Of a stretch of DNA of 64,000 bases, positions 1-8,525 are shown one piece after another. Numbering within the stretch: position 1 is the first letter of the stretch; the number at the start of each line of letters is the position of its first letter. Made by a program: the position numbers and the translations under genes. The stretch lies in contig NZ_JAGINP010000027.1 in NCBI RefSeq assembly GCF_017876155.1, forward strand, positions 45,627 through 109,626, read 5' to 3'. The DNA is from Azospirillum rugosum. Its GTDB lineage: Bacteria; Pseudomonadota; Alphaproteobacteria; Azospirillales; Azospirillaceae. The notes below the pieces were generated by a model. The model was not told the origin of the DNA, made no database searches, and saw only the letters and a program-made list of their open reading frames with translations.

Positions 1-138
1 CTTGACGATGCCCGACACCCAGAAGGCCTGCGCCAGCCACAGCCGGACGGCGAAGTCCAGCGCCGGCCCGGCGGCCCGTTGCGCGACGTGCAGCGCGTCG
101 CGCGCTGCGATGGAAGCGCGGAGAAGGCGGTCGGTCAT
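1..138 (-). CDS. DoxX-like membrane protein, 3' end cut by window edge
   Basis: Only the first 46 codons are inside the window. The peptide begins MTDRLLRASIAARDALHV and continues into LDFAVRLWLAQAFWVSGIVK, which resembles the first membrane helix of DoxX-family proteins (LRLWLAxxFxxSGxxK). The ATG at 138..136 overlaps the TGA of the upstream GMC oxidoreductase gene as ATGA, so the two are translationally coupled. DoxX proteins are small four-helix membrane proteins that often accompany oxidoreductases; the substrate is unknown. The family call rests on one helix and is tentative. Confidence 0.6.
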   Translation of the reverse strand, partial: MTDRLLRASIAARDALHVAQRAAGPALDFAVRLWLAQAFWVSGIVK

Positions 139-1727
139 GCCACACCCCCCGCAGCATGGAGCCGTTCGATCAGGTGGTCGCCGACGCGCAGCGCGTTGGC
201 GATGATGGTCAGGGTCGGGTTCACCGCGGCGCTGCTCGGGAAGAAGCTCGCGTCCACGACGTAGAGGTTGTCGAGGTCGTGGGCCTTGCAGGTCACGTCC
301 AGCGCCGACGTCTCCGGGTCGTGGCCGAAGCGGATGGTGCCGTTCTGGTGGCCGGTGCCGGCGATGGGGATGCGCTTGCCGAAATAGGCTTCGCGCGGGA
401 TCAGCGTGCGCTCGCAGCCGATGTGGCGCAGCAGCTGCTTCAGCTTGGCGGTCAGCCGGTCGTGCGCCTCGACGTTGTTGGGCGTGTAGCGCAGGGTGAT
501 GCGCCCGTCGCGGCCGACCTCCACGCGGTTGTCGGGATCGGGCAGGTCCTCCGACGTCAGCCAGAAGTCCAGCGCGTGGGAAGCGAAGCGTTCCGCCGCA
601 CCGGCGGGCAGAAGGCCGTGGCTTTCCGCGGAGACCATCGCCGCGTCGGTCTTGCCCAGCATCTGGATGTGGCCGAGCGGGAAGTCCCAGTCGTCGGCGC
701 CGAAATAGAAATCGTTGAGCCCCAGCGTCTTCTGGAAGTGCGTCGGGTTCGGCCGCCGCGACACGGCGATCAGGGCGGAGTTCAGGTGGCACATGTAATG
801 CCGCCCGACCACCCCCGACCGGTTGGCGAGCCCGCCCGGATGCCGGTCGCTGGCGGAGCGCAGCAGGAGTGCGGCGGAGTTGATGGCCCCACAGGACACC
901 ACGACGATGTCAGCCCGGTGCGTTTCCTCAACGCCGTCGCGGCGGACCACCACGCCGGTGACCTCCCGCCCCGATGGGCTGGTTTCCAGCCGGTCCACAT
1001 AGGCACCGGTCAGCAGCGTGACGTTCGGGTGCTCCAGCGCCGGGGCGACGCAGGTGACGTGTGCGTCGGCCTTGGCCTGGACGAGGCATGGGAAGCCGTC
1101 GCAGGTGGAACAGCGCACGCAGGCGCTGCGGTGGGGGGCGGATTCGTCCAGGCGGATGCCGACCGGCAGGGGGAAGGGGCGCTGGCCGGCGCGTTTCAGG
1201 TCGTCGAACAGCGCCTGGATGCGCGGCTCGTGGCTGACCGGCGGGTGCGGGTAGGGATCGTCGCAGGGTGGCTCGGTCGGGTCGGTGCCGCGCTCCCCAT
1301 GCACGGAATAGAGCCGTTCCGCCCGCGTGTAGTAGGGGGCGAGGTCAGCGTAGGAGATCGGCCAGGGCGGGGAGATGCCGGCTTTGTGGTGCAGCGGGCC
1401 GAAGTCCTGCTCCCGCAGGCGGAACAGCACGGCGCCGTAGAACTTCGTGTTGCCGCCCACGCAATAGTGGATGCCGGGGTGGAAGGGGCGGCCGTCCTTG
1501 TCGTACCAGGTTTCCGGCGCCTTGTACTTGCCCTCCACCACCACGGCGCGGGAGTCCCAGTTGTCGCGCTCGCGGGGCAGATGCTCGCCGCGCTCCAGCA
1601 GCAGGATCCGCTTGCCGGTCGGGGCGAGGTGATGGGCCAGCGTTCCCCCGCCGGCGCCCGAGCCGATGATGATCACGTCATACCGGTTCGTGGGCATGGG
1701 GTCTCTGGACATGTGGTCTGTGGACAT
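135..1727 (-). CDS. GMC family FAD-dependent oxidoreductase
   Basis: A 530-residue flavoprotein of the glucose-methanol-choline family. The FAD dinucleotide motif GSGAGGG lies at residues 22-28, preceded by YDVIIIG. The C-terminal active-site pair is visible as His460 (GHQNG) and Asn503 (AAVNPTLT). No signal peptide is evident, so it is probably cytoplasmic or peripheral. The start at 1727 is favoured by GGGAGGAG just upstream, although two more Met codons follow within eleven residues. It sits 18 bp after an SDR gene and overlaps a DoxX-like gene by 4 bp, so the three form an operon. Oxidation of an alcohol or sugar to a carbonyl, with electrons passed to the membrane, is plausible; the substrate cannot be read from sequence. 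Confidence 0.9.
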   Translation of the reverse strand: MSTDHMSRDPMPTNRYDVIIIGSGAGGGTLAHHLAPTGKRILLLERGEHLPRERDNWDSRAVVVEGKYKAPETWYDKDGRPFHPGIHYCVGGNTKFYGAVLFRLREQDFGPLHHKAGISPPWPISYADLAPYYTRAERLYSVHGERGTDPTEPPCDDPYPHPPVSHEPRIQALFDDLKRAGQRPFPLPVGIRLDESAPHRSACVRCSTCDGFPCLVQAKADAHVTCVAPALEHPNVTLLTGAYVDRLETSPSGREVTGVVVRRDGVEETHRADIVVVSCGAINSAALLLRSASDRHPGGLANRSGVVGRHYMCHLNSALIAVSRRPNPTHFQKTLGLNDFYFGADDWDFPLGHIQMLGKTDAAMVSAESHGLLPAGAAERFASHALDFWLTSEDLPDPDNRVEVGRDGRITLRYTPNNVEAHDRLTAKLKQLLRHIGCERTLIPREAYFGKRIPIAGTGHQNGTIRFGHDPETSALDVTCKAHDLDNLYVVDASFFPSSAAVNPTLTIIANALRVGDHLIERLHAAGGVA

Positions 1728-1745
1728 GCACTCCTCCCTGTTCGC

Positions 1746-2594
1746 TCAGCCTCCGGCTTCGAAGCCGGGGTAGAGGGTCATGCCGCCGTCCACGAACAGC
1801 GTCGTGCCGGTGATGTAGTCGGCGGCGTCGCTGGCCAGCCAGACCACGGCGTGGGCGATGTCCTCCGGCTCCCCGATGCGCTTGGCCGGGATCAGCTTCA
1901 GAAGCTTCGCGTGGGCCTCCGGCGTTTCCCACGCCGCGCGGTTGATGGGGGTGCGGATGGCGCCCGGCGCCACGCCGACGACCCTGATACGGTCCGCCGC
2001 CAATTCCTGCGCCAGCGTCTTCATCATCAGCATCACGCCGCCCTTGCTGGCCGCGTAGTTGACGTGCCCGGCCCAGGGGATCACCTCGTGGACGGAGCTG
2101 ACGCAGACGATCTTGCCCAGCGCCCGCGACACCTCCGGCCGGAAGCCCTGCCGCTTGAAGGCGCGGACGGCGGCGCGGGCGCACAGGAACTGGCCGGTCA
2201 GGTTGACGTCGACCACCGTGCTCCACTGCTCCAGCGTCATCGCCTCCAAGGGCGCGTCCCGCTGCAGGCCGGCGTTGTTGACGAGGATGTCCAGCCCGCC
2301 GAAGGCGTCCACGGCGCGGGCGAACATCGCCTCCACCTGCTCCTCCCGCGACACGTCCGCCTTGACCGCCAGGGCGCGGGCGCCGAAGCCGCGGATGCTC
2401 TCCGCCACGCTGTCGGCCGCCTCGCCGCCGGAGACGTAGTTGACGACGACGTCCGCCCCGGCCTCGCCCAGGGCCAGCGCGATCGCGCGCCCGATGCCGG
2501 AGTTGCCGCCGGTCACCAGCGCCCGCTGCCCGGCGAGCGGACGCAGTTTCCCTGTCGCCGGCCCGCGCAGGGCCAGCCCGAAATCGTCTTCCAT
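1746..2594 (-). CDS. SDR family oxidoreductase, glucose 1-dehydrogenase-like
   Basis: A 282-residue classical short-chain dehydrogenase. The NAD(P)-binding motif TGGNSGIG is at residues 28-35, NNAG near 106-109, and the catalytic Ser (166/167), Tyr180 and Lys184 (YAASK) are all present. The 20-residue N-terminal extension before the Rossmann fold is typical of the glucose/ribitol dehydrogenase-like group. AGGAAGAG precedes the ATG. It is the second gene of an operon: 38-residue membrane peptide, this SDR, GMC oxidoreductase, DoxX-like protein. Reduction or oxidation of a sugar, polyol or aldehyde is likely; specificity is inferred from group membership only. Confidence 0.92.
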   Translation of the reverse strand: MEDDFGLALRGPATGKLRPLAGQRALVTGGNSGIGRAIALALGEAGADVVVNYVSGGEAADSVAESIRGFGARALAVKADVSREEQVEAMFARAVDAFGGLDILVNNAGLQRDAPLEAMTLEQWSTVVDVNLTGQFLCARAAVRAFKRQGFRPEVSRALGKIVCVSSVHEVIPWAGHVNYAASKGGVMLMMKTLAQELAADRIRVVGVAPGAIRTPINRAAWETPEAHAKLLKLIPAKRIGEPEDIAHAVVWLASDAADYITGTTLFVDGGMTLYPGFEAGG

Positions 2595-2623
2595 GTCTCT
2601 CTTCCTTTGGGGTTAAGCGGCTG

Positions 2624-2740
2624 TCACAGCAGCCACGTGGCCGGCGAGACCACCGCCAGAAGCACGAAGACCACGGCGGCCTCGCGCTCGGCCTTCGACC
2701 AGCGGGCCCAATCGCGGGCGAAACTGCGCAGGATGCTCAT
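2624..2740 (-). CDS. 38-residue single-helix membrane peptide
   Basis: A short frame beginning MSILRSFARDWARWSKAERE and ending in a hydrophobic stretch (AAVVFVLLAVVSPATWLL) before TGA. The ATG at 2740..2738 has an excellent AGGAGG about five bases upstream, and the stop lies 29 bp before the start of the SDR gene, so it looks like the first gene of that operon. The layout is a positively charged amphipathic N-terminus followed by one C-terminal membrane helix. No known family was recognised. A leader or small membrane-anchoring subunit is possible; function unknown. Confidence 0.6.
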   Translation of the reverse strand: MSILRSFARDWARWSKAEREAAVVFVLLAVVSPATWLL

Positions 2741-2878
2741 GACGCCCTCCTGTGGCGGCCATTCGTCATGCCTGCAGGGTAGGACGGGGAGGGCGCCGTT
2801 GTGAAATCGCCTTGGTCAATGGGTTCGATGCAGGGCGGCTATGCCCATGCCCGGCCTCTATCGCGACCATACCGCCGA

Positions 2879-2898
2879 TCGATGCGACGTCGCATCGA
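2879..2898. promoter_or_regulatory. perfect 20-bp palindrome, probable operator
   Basis: TCGATGCGACGTCGCATCGA reads identically on both strands. It lies between the divergently transcribed membrane-peptide/SDR/GMC operon (start 2740) and the gamma-glutamyltransferase-like gene (start 2967), 68 bp before the latter. A dimeric repressor or activator is the obvious candidate ligand; no regulator gene is adjacent, so its identity is open. Confidence 0.5.
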
Positions 2899-2966
2899 AA
2901 GGGATGACCGATGGGGCTGATCGGTTATCATGCCGGCACACGGAATCGACGCGTTAGGGCTCCATC

Positions 2967-4556
2967 ATGTTGAATACGCCGCGTAGCCGCCGGGGCATGG
3001 TCACCTCCCCGCACCACCTCGCCAGCCAGGCGGGCCTGCACGTCCTGCGGGACGGCGGCACCGCGATCGAGGCGGCCGTCGCCACGGCGGCGGCCCTGGC
3101 GGTGGTCTACCCGCACATGACCGGCATCGGCGGCGACGGATTCTGGCTGATCGCCGAGCCGGGGCGGGAACCGGTCGCCATCGACGCCTGCGGCGGCGCC
3201 GGCCATGCGGTGTCGCTGGACCTCTACCGCCGCCATGGGCACGCGACGGTGCCCTGGCGCGGGCCGCTGGCCGCCAACACCGTGGCCGGCACCATCGACG
3301 GCTGGCGCGAGGCGCTGGCCATCAGCGCGCGCTGGGCGAATCCGCTGCCGCTCGCCCGCATCCTGGAGGAGGCCGTCGCCCACGCCGAGGGCGGCATCCC
3401 GGTGACTGCGAGCCAGGAGGCGCTGACCCGCGAGAAGCTGCCGGAGCTGAAGGACGTGCCGGGCTACGCCGACACCTTCCTGACGGGCGGGGAGCCGCCG
3501 CGCGAGGGCAGCCTCCTGAAGCAGGCGGCGCTCGGCCGGACGCTGCGGCGGCTGGCCGCGGAGGGGCTGGACAGCTTCTACCAGGGGCCGCTCGCCGCCA
3601 GCATCGCCGCCGACCTGGAACGCGCCGGCAGCCCGATCACGGTGGCCGACCTTGCCAAGCACGCGGCGCGTCCGCGCACGCCGCTGTCGGTCGGCATCCG
3701 CGGCGCCCGGCTGTTCAACCACCCGCCGCCCTCGCAGGGGCTGGCCTCCTTGATGATCCTCGCCCTGTTCGACCGGCTGGGCGTGACGGAGGCGGAGGGC
3801 TTCGCCCACATCCACGGGCTGGTCGAGGCGACCAAGCAGGCCTTCCTGGTGCGCGACCGCGACGTCGGCGATCCCGCCTTCATGGCCGCCGAGGCGCAAA
3901 GCTACCTGGACGCCGGGCTGCTTGACGATCTCGCGGCGCGCATCGACCCGGCCCGCGCCCTGCCCTGGCCCTATGTGGCGCAGCCCGGGGACACGGTGTG
4001 GCTCGGCGTCGTGGACGGGCAGGGCCGCGCCGTCAGCATGATCCAGAGCGTCTATTTCGAGTTCGGGTCCGGCGTCGTGCTGCCGGACACGGGGATCACC
4101 TGGCAGAACCGCGGCGCCTCCTTCCGGCTGGAGGAGGACGGCTGGAACGCGCTGTCGCCCGGCCGCAAGCCCTTCCACACGCTGAACCCGGCCTTCGCCC
4201 GCTTCGACGACGGCCGCAGCATGGTCTACGGCACCATGGGCGGGGAGGGGCAGCCGCAGACGCAGGCCGCCGTCTTCTCCCGCTACGCCATGTTCGGCCA
4301 GGGACTCCAGGCCGCGGTGACGGCGCCGCGCTGGCTGCTCGGCAAGACCTGGGGCGACGCCAGCGTCTCGCTGAAGCTGGAAAGCCGCTTCGACCCCGCC
4401 CTGGTCGCCGCGCTGCGCGACGCCGGGCACGAGGTCGAGATCCTGGAGCCCTTCACCAGCACCATGGGCCACGCGGGCGCCATCGTCCGCCACCCCGACG
4501 GGACACTGGAAGGGGCGACCGACCCCCGGAGCGACGGCGCGGTTGCCGCCTGGTGA
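2967..4556 (+). CDS. gamma-glutamyltransferase family protein (YwrD-like, cytoplasmic)
   Basis: A 529-residue Ntn-hydrolase proenzyme. The large-subunit region carries the family signature with GGxAIEAAVAT and TGIGGDGF. The autocleavage site is predicted before Thr343 in GDTVWLGVVD, followed by SMIQSVYFEFGSGV and NRGASF, typical of the shorter YwrD-like group rather than the periplasmic E. coli GGT. No signal peptide is present, so a cytoplasmic location is likely. The family cleaves gamma-glutamyl amides (glutathione and related) or acylates/deacylates other amides. ATG 2967 has only a weak ribosome site; Met11 (2997) is an alternative start. It stands alone, convergent with the LysR gene downstream. 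Confidence 0.9.
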   Translation: MLNTPRSRRGMVTSPHHLASQAGLHVLRDGGTAIEAAVATAAALAVVYPHMTGIGGDGFWLIAEPGREPVAIDACGGAGHAVSLDLYRRHGHATVPWRGPLAANTVAGTIDGWREALAISARWANPLPLARILEEAVAHAEGGIPVTASQEALTREKLPELKDVPGYADTFLTGGEPPREGSLLKQAALGRTLRRLAAEGLDSFYQGPLAASIAADLERAGSPITVADLAKHAARPRTPLSVGIRGARLFNHPPPSQGLASLMILALFDRLGVTEAEGFAHIHGLVEATKQAFLVRDRDVGDPAFMAAEAQSYLDAGLLDDLAARIDPARALPWPYVAQPGDTVWLGVVDGQGRAVSMIQSVYFEFGSGVVLPDTGITWQNRGASFRLEEDGWNALSPGRKPFHTLNPAFARFDDGRSMVYGTMGGEGQPQTQAAVFSRYAMFGQGLQAAVTAPRWLLGKTWGDASVSLKLESRFDPALVAALRDAGHEVEILEPFTSTMGHAGAIVRHPDGTLEGATDPRSDGAVAAW

Positions 4557-4575
4557 CACGCGGCGGCGGACGCGG

Positions 4576-5502
4576 TCAGGCCGGCGCGTCCGCCGCCATC
4601 TCCTCTTCTCCGCTCAGGATTTCCATGAAGCGTTCCAGGACGAGGTTGGGCTGGGCGCCCTTCTTCGTCACGGCGTGGAATTCCAGGGAGTGGCGGTAGT
4701 CGTCCGGCCGCAGCGCGCGCATCATGCCGCGCTCGACCCACTGCCGGGCGTAATGGGTGGGCAGGAACCCGACGTAGCAGCCGGTGAGGATCAGGAAGGC
4801 CACGCCCTCCCGGTCGGTCGCGGTCGCGGTGTTGTTCAGCTCGTGCCGCAGCTGCGCCTGGGTCGGCGCCACGGCGTCCGCCGACTCCACCTCCGCGCGG
4901 GTCACCGCCTCGGGCGGCCGTTCGAACAGCGGGTGCCCCCGGCCGCAGTAGAGCAGCGACTCCTCCTCGTAGAGCGGAAAGCCGCCGAGGCCGGGCAGGG
5001 CGCGCCGCGCCGGCACCACGCCGATGTGCAGGCGCCCGTCCAGGACGCCGCGCTCGATCTCGTTGGGCGGGATCATGCGGATGTTCACGCGCACCTCCGG
5101 CGCCATCCGCTTCAGGCCGCGGAGCGCGTGGGTCACGCGCATGCGCGGCATGGTGACGAGGTTGTCGGTGATGCCGATGTTCAGCTCGCCGCGCAGGCGG
5201 CCGTGCACCGTGGCGATCTCCCCGCGGAAGCTCTCCAGCCCGGCCAGCAGGCGCATTGCCGCCTCGTAGGCCAGCCGCCCCTCGTCGGTCAGCCGGAACC
5301 CCGCGCGGCCCCGCCGGCACAGGGTCAGGCCGAGCCGCCGCTCCAGGTCCGCCATGTGCAGGCTGATGGCGGCCCGGCTGATGTTCAGCTCCACCTCCGC
5401 CGCCGAAAAGCCGCCGCATTCCACCACGGTCCGGAACACCCGCAGCAGCCGGATGTCGACGTCGGTGATGGGGGACAGGAGGCGCGCCGGCTTGGTCGTC
5501 AT
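4576..5502 (-). CDS. LysR-type transcriptional regulator of the amino-acid transaminase operon
   Basis: About 308 residues with an N-terminal winged helix-turn-helix (DIRLLRVFRTVVECGGFSAAE, then ISRAAISLHMADLE) and a LysR effector domain. The ATG at 5502 is chosen over an in-frame TTG at 5523. The gene diverges from the omega-amino acid:pyruvate aminotransferase/mmsA pair, the usual arrangement for a LysR regulator controlling its neighbour. The effector is probably a substrate such as beta-alanine, but that is inferred from the neighbours. Confidence 0.92.
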   Translation of the reverse strand: MTTKPARLLSPITDVDIRLLRVFRTVVECGGFSAAEVELNISRAAISLHMADLERRLGLTLCRRGRAGFRLTDEGRLAYEAAMRLLAGLESFRGEIATVHGRLRGELNIGITDNLVTMPRMRVTHALRGLKRMAPEVRVNIRMIPPNEIERGVLDGRLHIGVVPARRALPGLGGFPLYEEESLLYCGRGHPLFERPPEAVTRAEVESADAVAPTQAQLRHELNNTATATDREGVAFLILTGCYVGFLPTHYARQWVERGMMRALRPDDYRHSLEFHAVTKKGAQPNLVLERFMEILSGEEEMAADAPA

Positions 5503-5519
5503 GGGTCCGGGATAGGTAA

Positions 5520-5531
5520 GCAAAGGCTTGC
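5520..5531. promoter_or_regulatory. inverted repeat GCAA-AGGC-TTGC in the LysR/aminotransferase intergenic region
   Basis: A short dyad lies 18 bp upstream of the LysR start and about 90 bp upstream of the aminotransferase start. LysR proteins bind short dyads in divergent promoters, so this is a candidate site; it is short enough to occur by chance. Confidence 0.3.
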
Positions 5532-5622
5532 GTGAAGTTTGGATGGTTTGGATTTAACCATGGCCGGCGGCCCGGCACACTCGCTTTCTCACGGTCCCTT
5601 CACCACGCGCGGAGAGCAGCGG

Positions 5623-6984
5623 ATGGCCCCCCTCGACAATGACCAAGCCCAGTCCCGCGACAAGGCCGCCGGCCTGACGCGCGCGGAACTCGACGCGCAC
5701 TGGATGCCCTTCACCGGCAACCGCCAGTTCAAGAACAACCCGCGCATGATGGTGAAGGCGGAAGGCTGCTGGTACTGGGACGCCGAGGGGCGCAAGATCT
5801 ACGACAGCTTGTCCGGTCTGTGGTGCTGCGGCGCCGGCCATGGCCGGCGCGAAATCTCCGAGGCGGTCGCCCGCCAGATCGCCGAACTGGATTACAGCCC
5901 GGCCTTCCAGCACGGCCATCCAGCGGCCTTCAAGCTGGCGCACAAGCTGGCCTCCCTGACGCCGGCCGGGCTCGACCACGTCTTCTTCGTCGGCTCGGGG
6001 TCGGAGGCCGCGGACACCGCGCTGAAGATGGCGCGCGCCTACTGGCGGATGAAGGGGCAGCCGGCCAAGACCAAGCTGATCGGCCGGTCGAAGGGCTATC
6101 ACGGAGTCAATTTCGGCGGCACCAGCCTGGGCGGCATCGGCGGCAACCGCAAGCTGTTCGGGGCCGGCGTCGACGCCGACCACCTGCCGCACACGCTGCT
6201 GCCGCAGAACCTGTTCGTGAAGGGCATGCCGGAGGAGGGCGCCTTCCTCGCCGACGCGCTGGAGGAGCTGGTGGCGCTGCACGACGCCTCCAACATCGCC
6301 GCGGTGATCGTGGAGCCGCTGGCCGGCTCGGCCGGCGTGCTGCCGCCGCCCAAGGGCTATCTCCAGCGGCTGCGGGACATCTGCACCAAACACGACATCC
6401 TGCTGATCTTCGACGAGGTCATCACCGGCTTCGGCCGCATGGGTGCGCCCTTCGGCGCCGACGCCTTCGGCGTGGTGCCGGACATCATGAACGTCGCCAA
6501 GGGCCTGACCAACGGTGCCGTGCCGATGGGCGCGGTGGTCGCCAAGCACGACATCTACCAGGCCTTCATGGACAACGGCGGGCCCGAGTACATGGTGGAG
6601 TTCCCGCACGGCTACACCTACTCCGCCCACCCCGTCGCCTGCGCGGCCGGGCTTGCGGCGCTGGACATCTTCGAGCGGGAGGACCTGCCCGGAAAGGCCG
6701 CCGCCCTGGCCCCGCATTTCGAGAACCTGATCCATGGCCTGAAGGGGCTGAAGAACGTCGCCGACATCCGCAACTACGGGCTGACCGGCGCGGTGACCAT
6801 CGCGCCGCTGCCCGGCGAGCCGGCCCGCCGCCCGTACGAGATCGGGGCGAAGTGCTGGGAGGCCGGCTACTACGTGCGCTTCGGCGGCGACACCCTCCAG
6901 TTCGGGCCGCATTTCCACAGCGATCCCGCCGACCTCGACCGCCTGTTCAACGTGGTCGCCGACGCCATCCAGGCCACGGCCTGA
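5623..6984 (+). CDS. omega-amino acid--pyruvate aminotransferase (class III, beta-alanine type)
   Basis: About 453 residues from ATG 5623, chosen because GGAG precedes it; the frame is open further upstream but without family similarity. It is a PLP enzyme of aminotransferase class III: HWMPFTGNRQFKNNPR at the start, the GSGSEAADTALKMAR phosphate-binding loop, DEVITGFGRMG, and the Schiff-base lysine near residue 293 (AKGLTNG). These blocks match omega-amino acid:pyruvate transaminases, which convert beta-alanine and pyruvate to malonate semialdehyde and alanine. The methylmalonate-semialdehyde dehydrogenase 26 bp downstream would consume that product, supporting the assignment. Confidence 0.93.
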   Translation: MAPLDNDQAQSRDKAAGLTRAELDAHWMPFTGNRQFKNNPRMMVKAEGCWYWDAEGRKIYDSLSGLWCCGAGHGRREISEAVARQIAELDYSPAFQHGHPAAFKLAHKLASLTPAGLDHVFFVGSGSEAADTALKMARAYWRMKGQPAKTKLIGRSKGYHGVNFGGTSLGGIGGNRKLFGAGVDADHLPHTLLPQNLFVKGMPEEGAFLADALEELVALHDASNIAAVIVEPLAGSAGVLPPPKGYLQRLRDICTKHDILLIFDEVITGFGRMGAPFGADAFGVVPDIMNVAKGLTNGAVPMGAVVAKHDIYQAFMDNGGPEYMVEFPHGYTYSAHPVACAAGLAALDIFEREDLPGKAAALAPHFENLIHGLKGLKNVADIRNYGLTGAVTIAPLPGEPARRPYEIGAKCWEAGYYVRFGGDTLQFGPHFHSDPADLDRLFNVVADAIQATA

Positions 6985-7010
6985 CCGAAGGACAACGGGA
7001 ACTCCCTGAC

Positions 7011-8510
7011 ATGACCCTCATTCCCCACCTGATCGGCGGCAAGACCGACGCCCCCGCCGGCAGCCGCACCGCCGACATCGTCAACCCTGCGACCGGGGAG
7101 GTCGCCGGCCAGGTGGCGCTCGCCGGCCGCGCCACGGTCGAGGAGGCGATCGCCGCCGCCGAGGCCGCCTTCCCCGCCTGGCGCGCCACCCCGCCGGCCA
7201 AGCGGGCGCGCGTCATGTTCCGCTTCAAGCAGCTGCTGGAGGAGAATGCCGAGCGCGTCTGCGCCCTGATCACGCGGGAGCACGGCAAGGTCCTGGACGA
7301 CGCGCTGGGCGAGCTTGGGCGCGGCATCGAGAATGTCGAGTACGCCTGCGGCGTGCCGGAGCTGCTGAAGGGTGAATTCTCCAAGAACGTAGGGCCGGGC
7401 ATCGACAGCTGGTCGGAGTTCCAGCCGGTGGGCGTCGTCGCCGGTATCACGCCCTTCAACTTCCCGGCGATGGTCCCCTTGTGGATGTACCCCATCGCCA
7501 TCGCCTGCGGGAACACCTTCGTCCTGAAGCCGTCGGAGCGTGACCCCAGCGCCGCCCTGCTGATCGCGCAGCTGGCCGAGGAGGCCGGCCTGCCGACGGG
7601 CGTGCTGAACGTCGTGAACGGCGACAAGGAGGCGGTGGACACGCTGCTGACCGACCCGCGCGTGCAGGCCGTCAGCTTCGTCGGCTCCACCCCGATCGCC
7701 GAATACGTCTACGCGACCGCCACCGCCCATGGGAAGCGGGTGCAGGCGCTGGGCGGGGCCAAGAACCACGCCATCGTCATGCCCGACGCCGACCTGGACA
7801 ACGCGGTCGGCGCGCTGATGGGTGCCGCCTACGGCTCCTGCGGGGAGCGCTGCATGGCGATCTCCGTGGTGGTCGCGGTGGGCGACGAGGTGGCGGACCG
7901 GCTGGCGGAGCGGCTGTCCACGGCGCTGCGCGACCTGAAGGTCGGCGCCGGCACGTCGGCGGGCTGCGAGATGGGGCCGCTGGTCACCCGCGCCCATTAC
8001 GAGAAGGTGAAGGCCTACGTCGATCAGGGCGTCGCCGAGGGGGCGGAGCTGGTGGTGGACGGCCGCGCCCTGGTGGTGCCGGGGCATGAGAACGGCAACT
8101 TCCTGGGCGGCTGCCTGTTCGACCGCGTCACGCCGGACATGACCATCTACCGGGAAGAGATCTTCGGCCCGGTCCTCTGCCTCGTCCGCGTCAAGACGAT
8201 GCAGGAGGGCATGGACCTGATCGACGCGCACGAGTACGGCAACGGCACCTGCCTGTTCACCCGCGACGGCGAGGCCGCCCGCTATTTCAGCGACATGATC
8301 AAGGTCGGCATGGTCGGCATCAACGTGCCGCTGCCGGTCCCGGTCGCCTACCACAGCTTCGGCGGCTGGAAGCGGTCGCTGTTCGGCGACCTTGCGGCCT
8401 ATGGGCCGGACGGCGTGCGCTTCTACACCCGGCGCAAGACCGTTACCCAGCGCTGGCCGGCCGGCGGGGTGCGCGAGGGCGCGCAGTTCGCCTTTCCGTC
8501 CATGAAGTGA
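7011..8510 (+). CDS. mmsA: CoA-acylating methylmalonate-semialdehyde dehydrogenase
   Basis: A 499-residue aldehyde dehydrogenase of the MMSDH family: HLIGGK at the start, GITPFNFPAMVPLWM, NAD-binding SFVGSTPIAEYVY, and catalytic Cys281 in GSCGERCMAIS, a signature specific to the CoA-acylating members. It oxidises malonate or methylmalonate semialdehyde to acetyl-CoA or propionyl-CoA with release of CO2. It follows the aminotransferase in one transcription unit, giving a two-step route from beta-alanine-like omega-amino acids to acetyl-CoA. Confidence 0.95.
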   Translation: MTLIPHLIGGKTDAPAGSRTADIVNPATGEVAGQVALAGRATVEEAIAAAEAAFPAWRATPPAKRARVMFRFKQLLEENAERVCALITREHGKVLDDALGELGRGIENVEYACGVPELLKGEFSKNVGPGIDSWSEFQPVGVVAGITPFNFPAMVPLWMYPIAIACGNTFVLKPSERDPSAALLIAQLAEEAGLPTGVLNVVNGDKEAVDTLLTDPRVQAVSFVGSTPIAEYVYATATAHGKRVQALGGAKNHAIVMPDADLDNAVGALMGAAYGSCGERCMAISVVVAVGDEVADRLAERLSTALRDLKVGAGTSAGCEMGPLVTRAHYEKVKAYVDQGVAEGAELVVDGRALVVPGHENGNFLGGCLFDRVTPDMTIYREEIFGPVLCLVRVKTMQEGMDLIDAHEYGNGTCLFTRDGEAARYFSDMIKVGMVGINVPLPVPVAYHSFGGWKRSLFGDLAAYGPDGVRFYTRRKTVTQRWPAGGVREGAQFAFPSMK

Positions 8511-8525
8511 CCGCAGCGAGCGGGG

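Noticed and set aside
156..2804. 882-codon plus-strand open frame over the GMC/SDR genes
   Set aside because: It is antisense to two genes with complete catalytic motifs, and its Arg/Gly/Val-rich product has no domain; long shadow frames are expected at this GC content.
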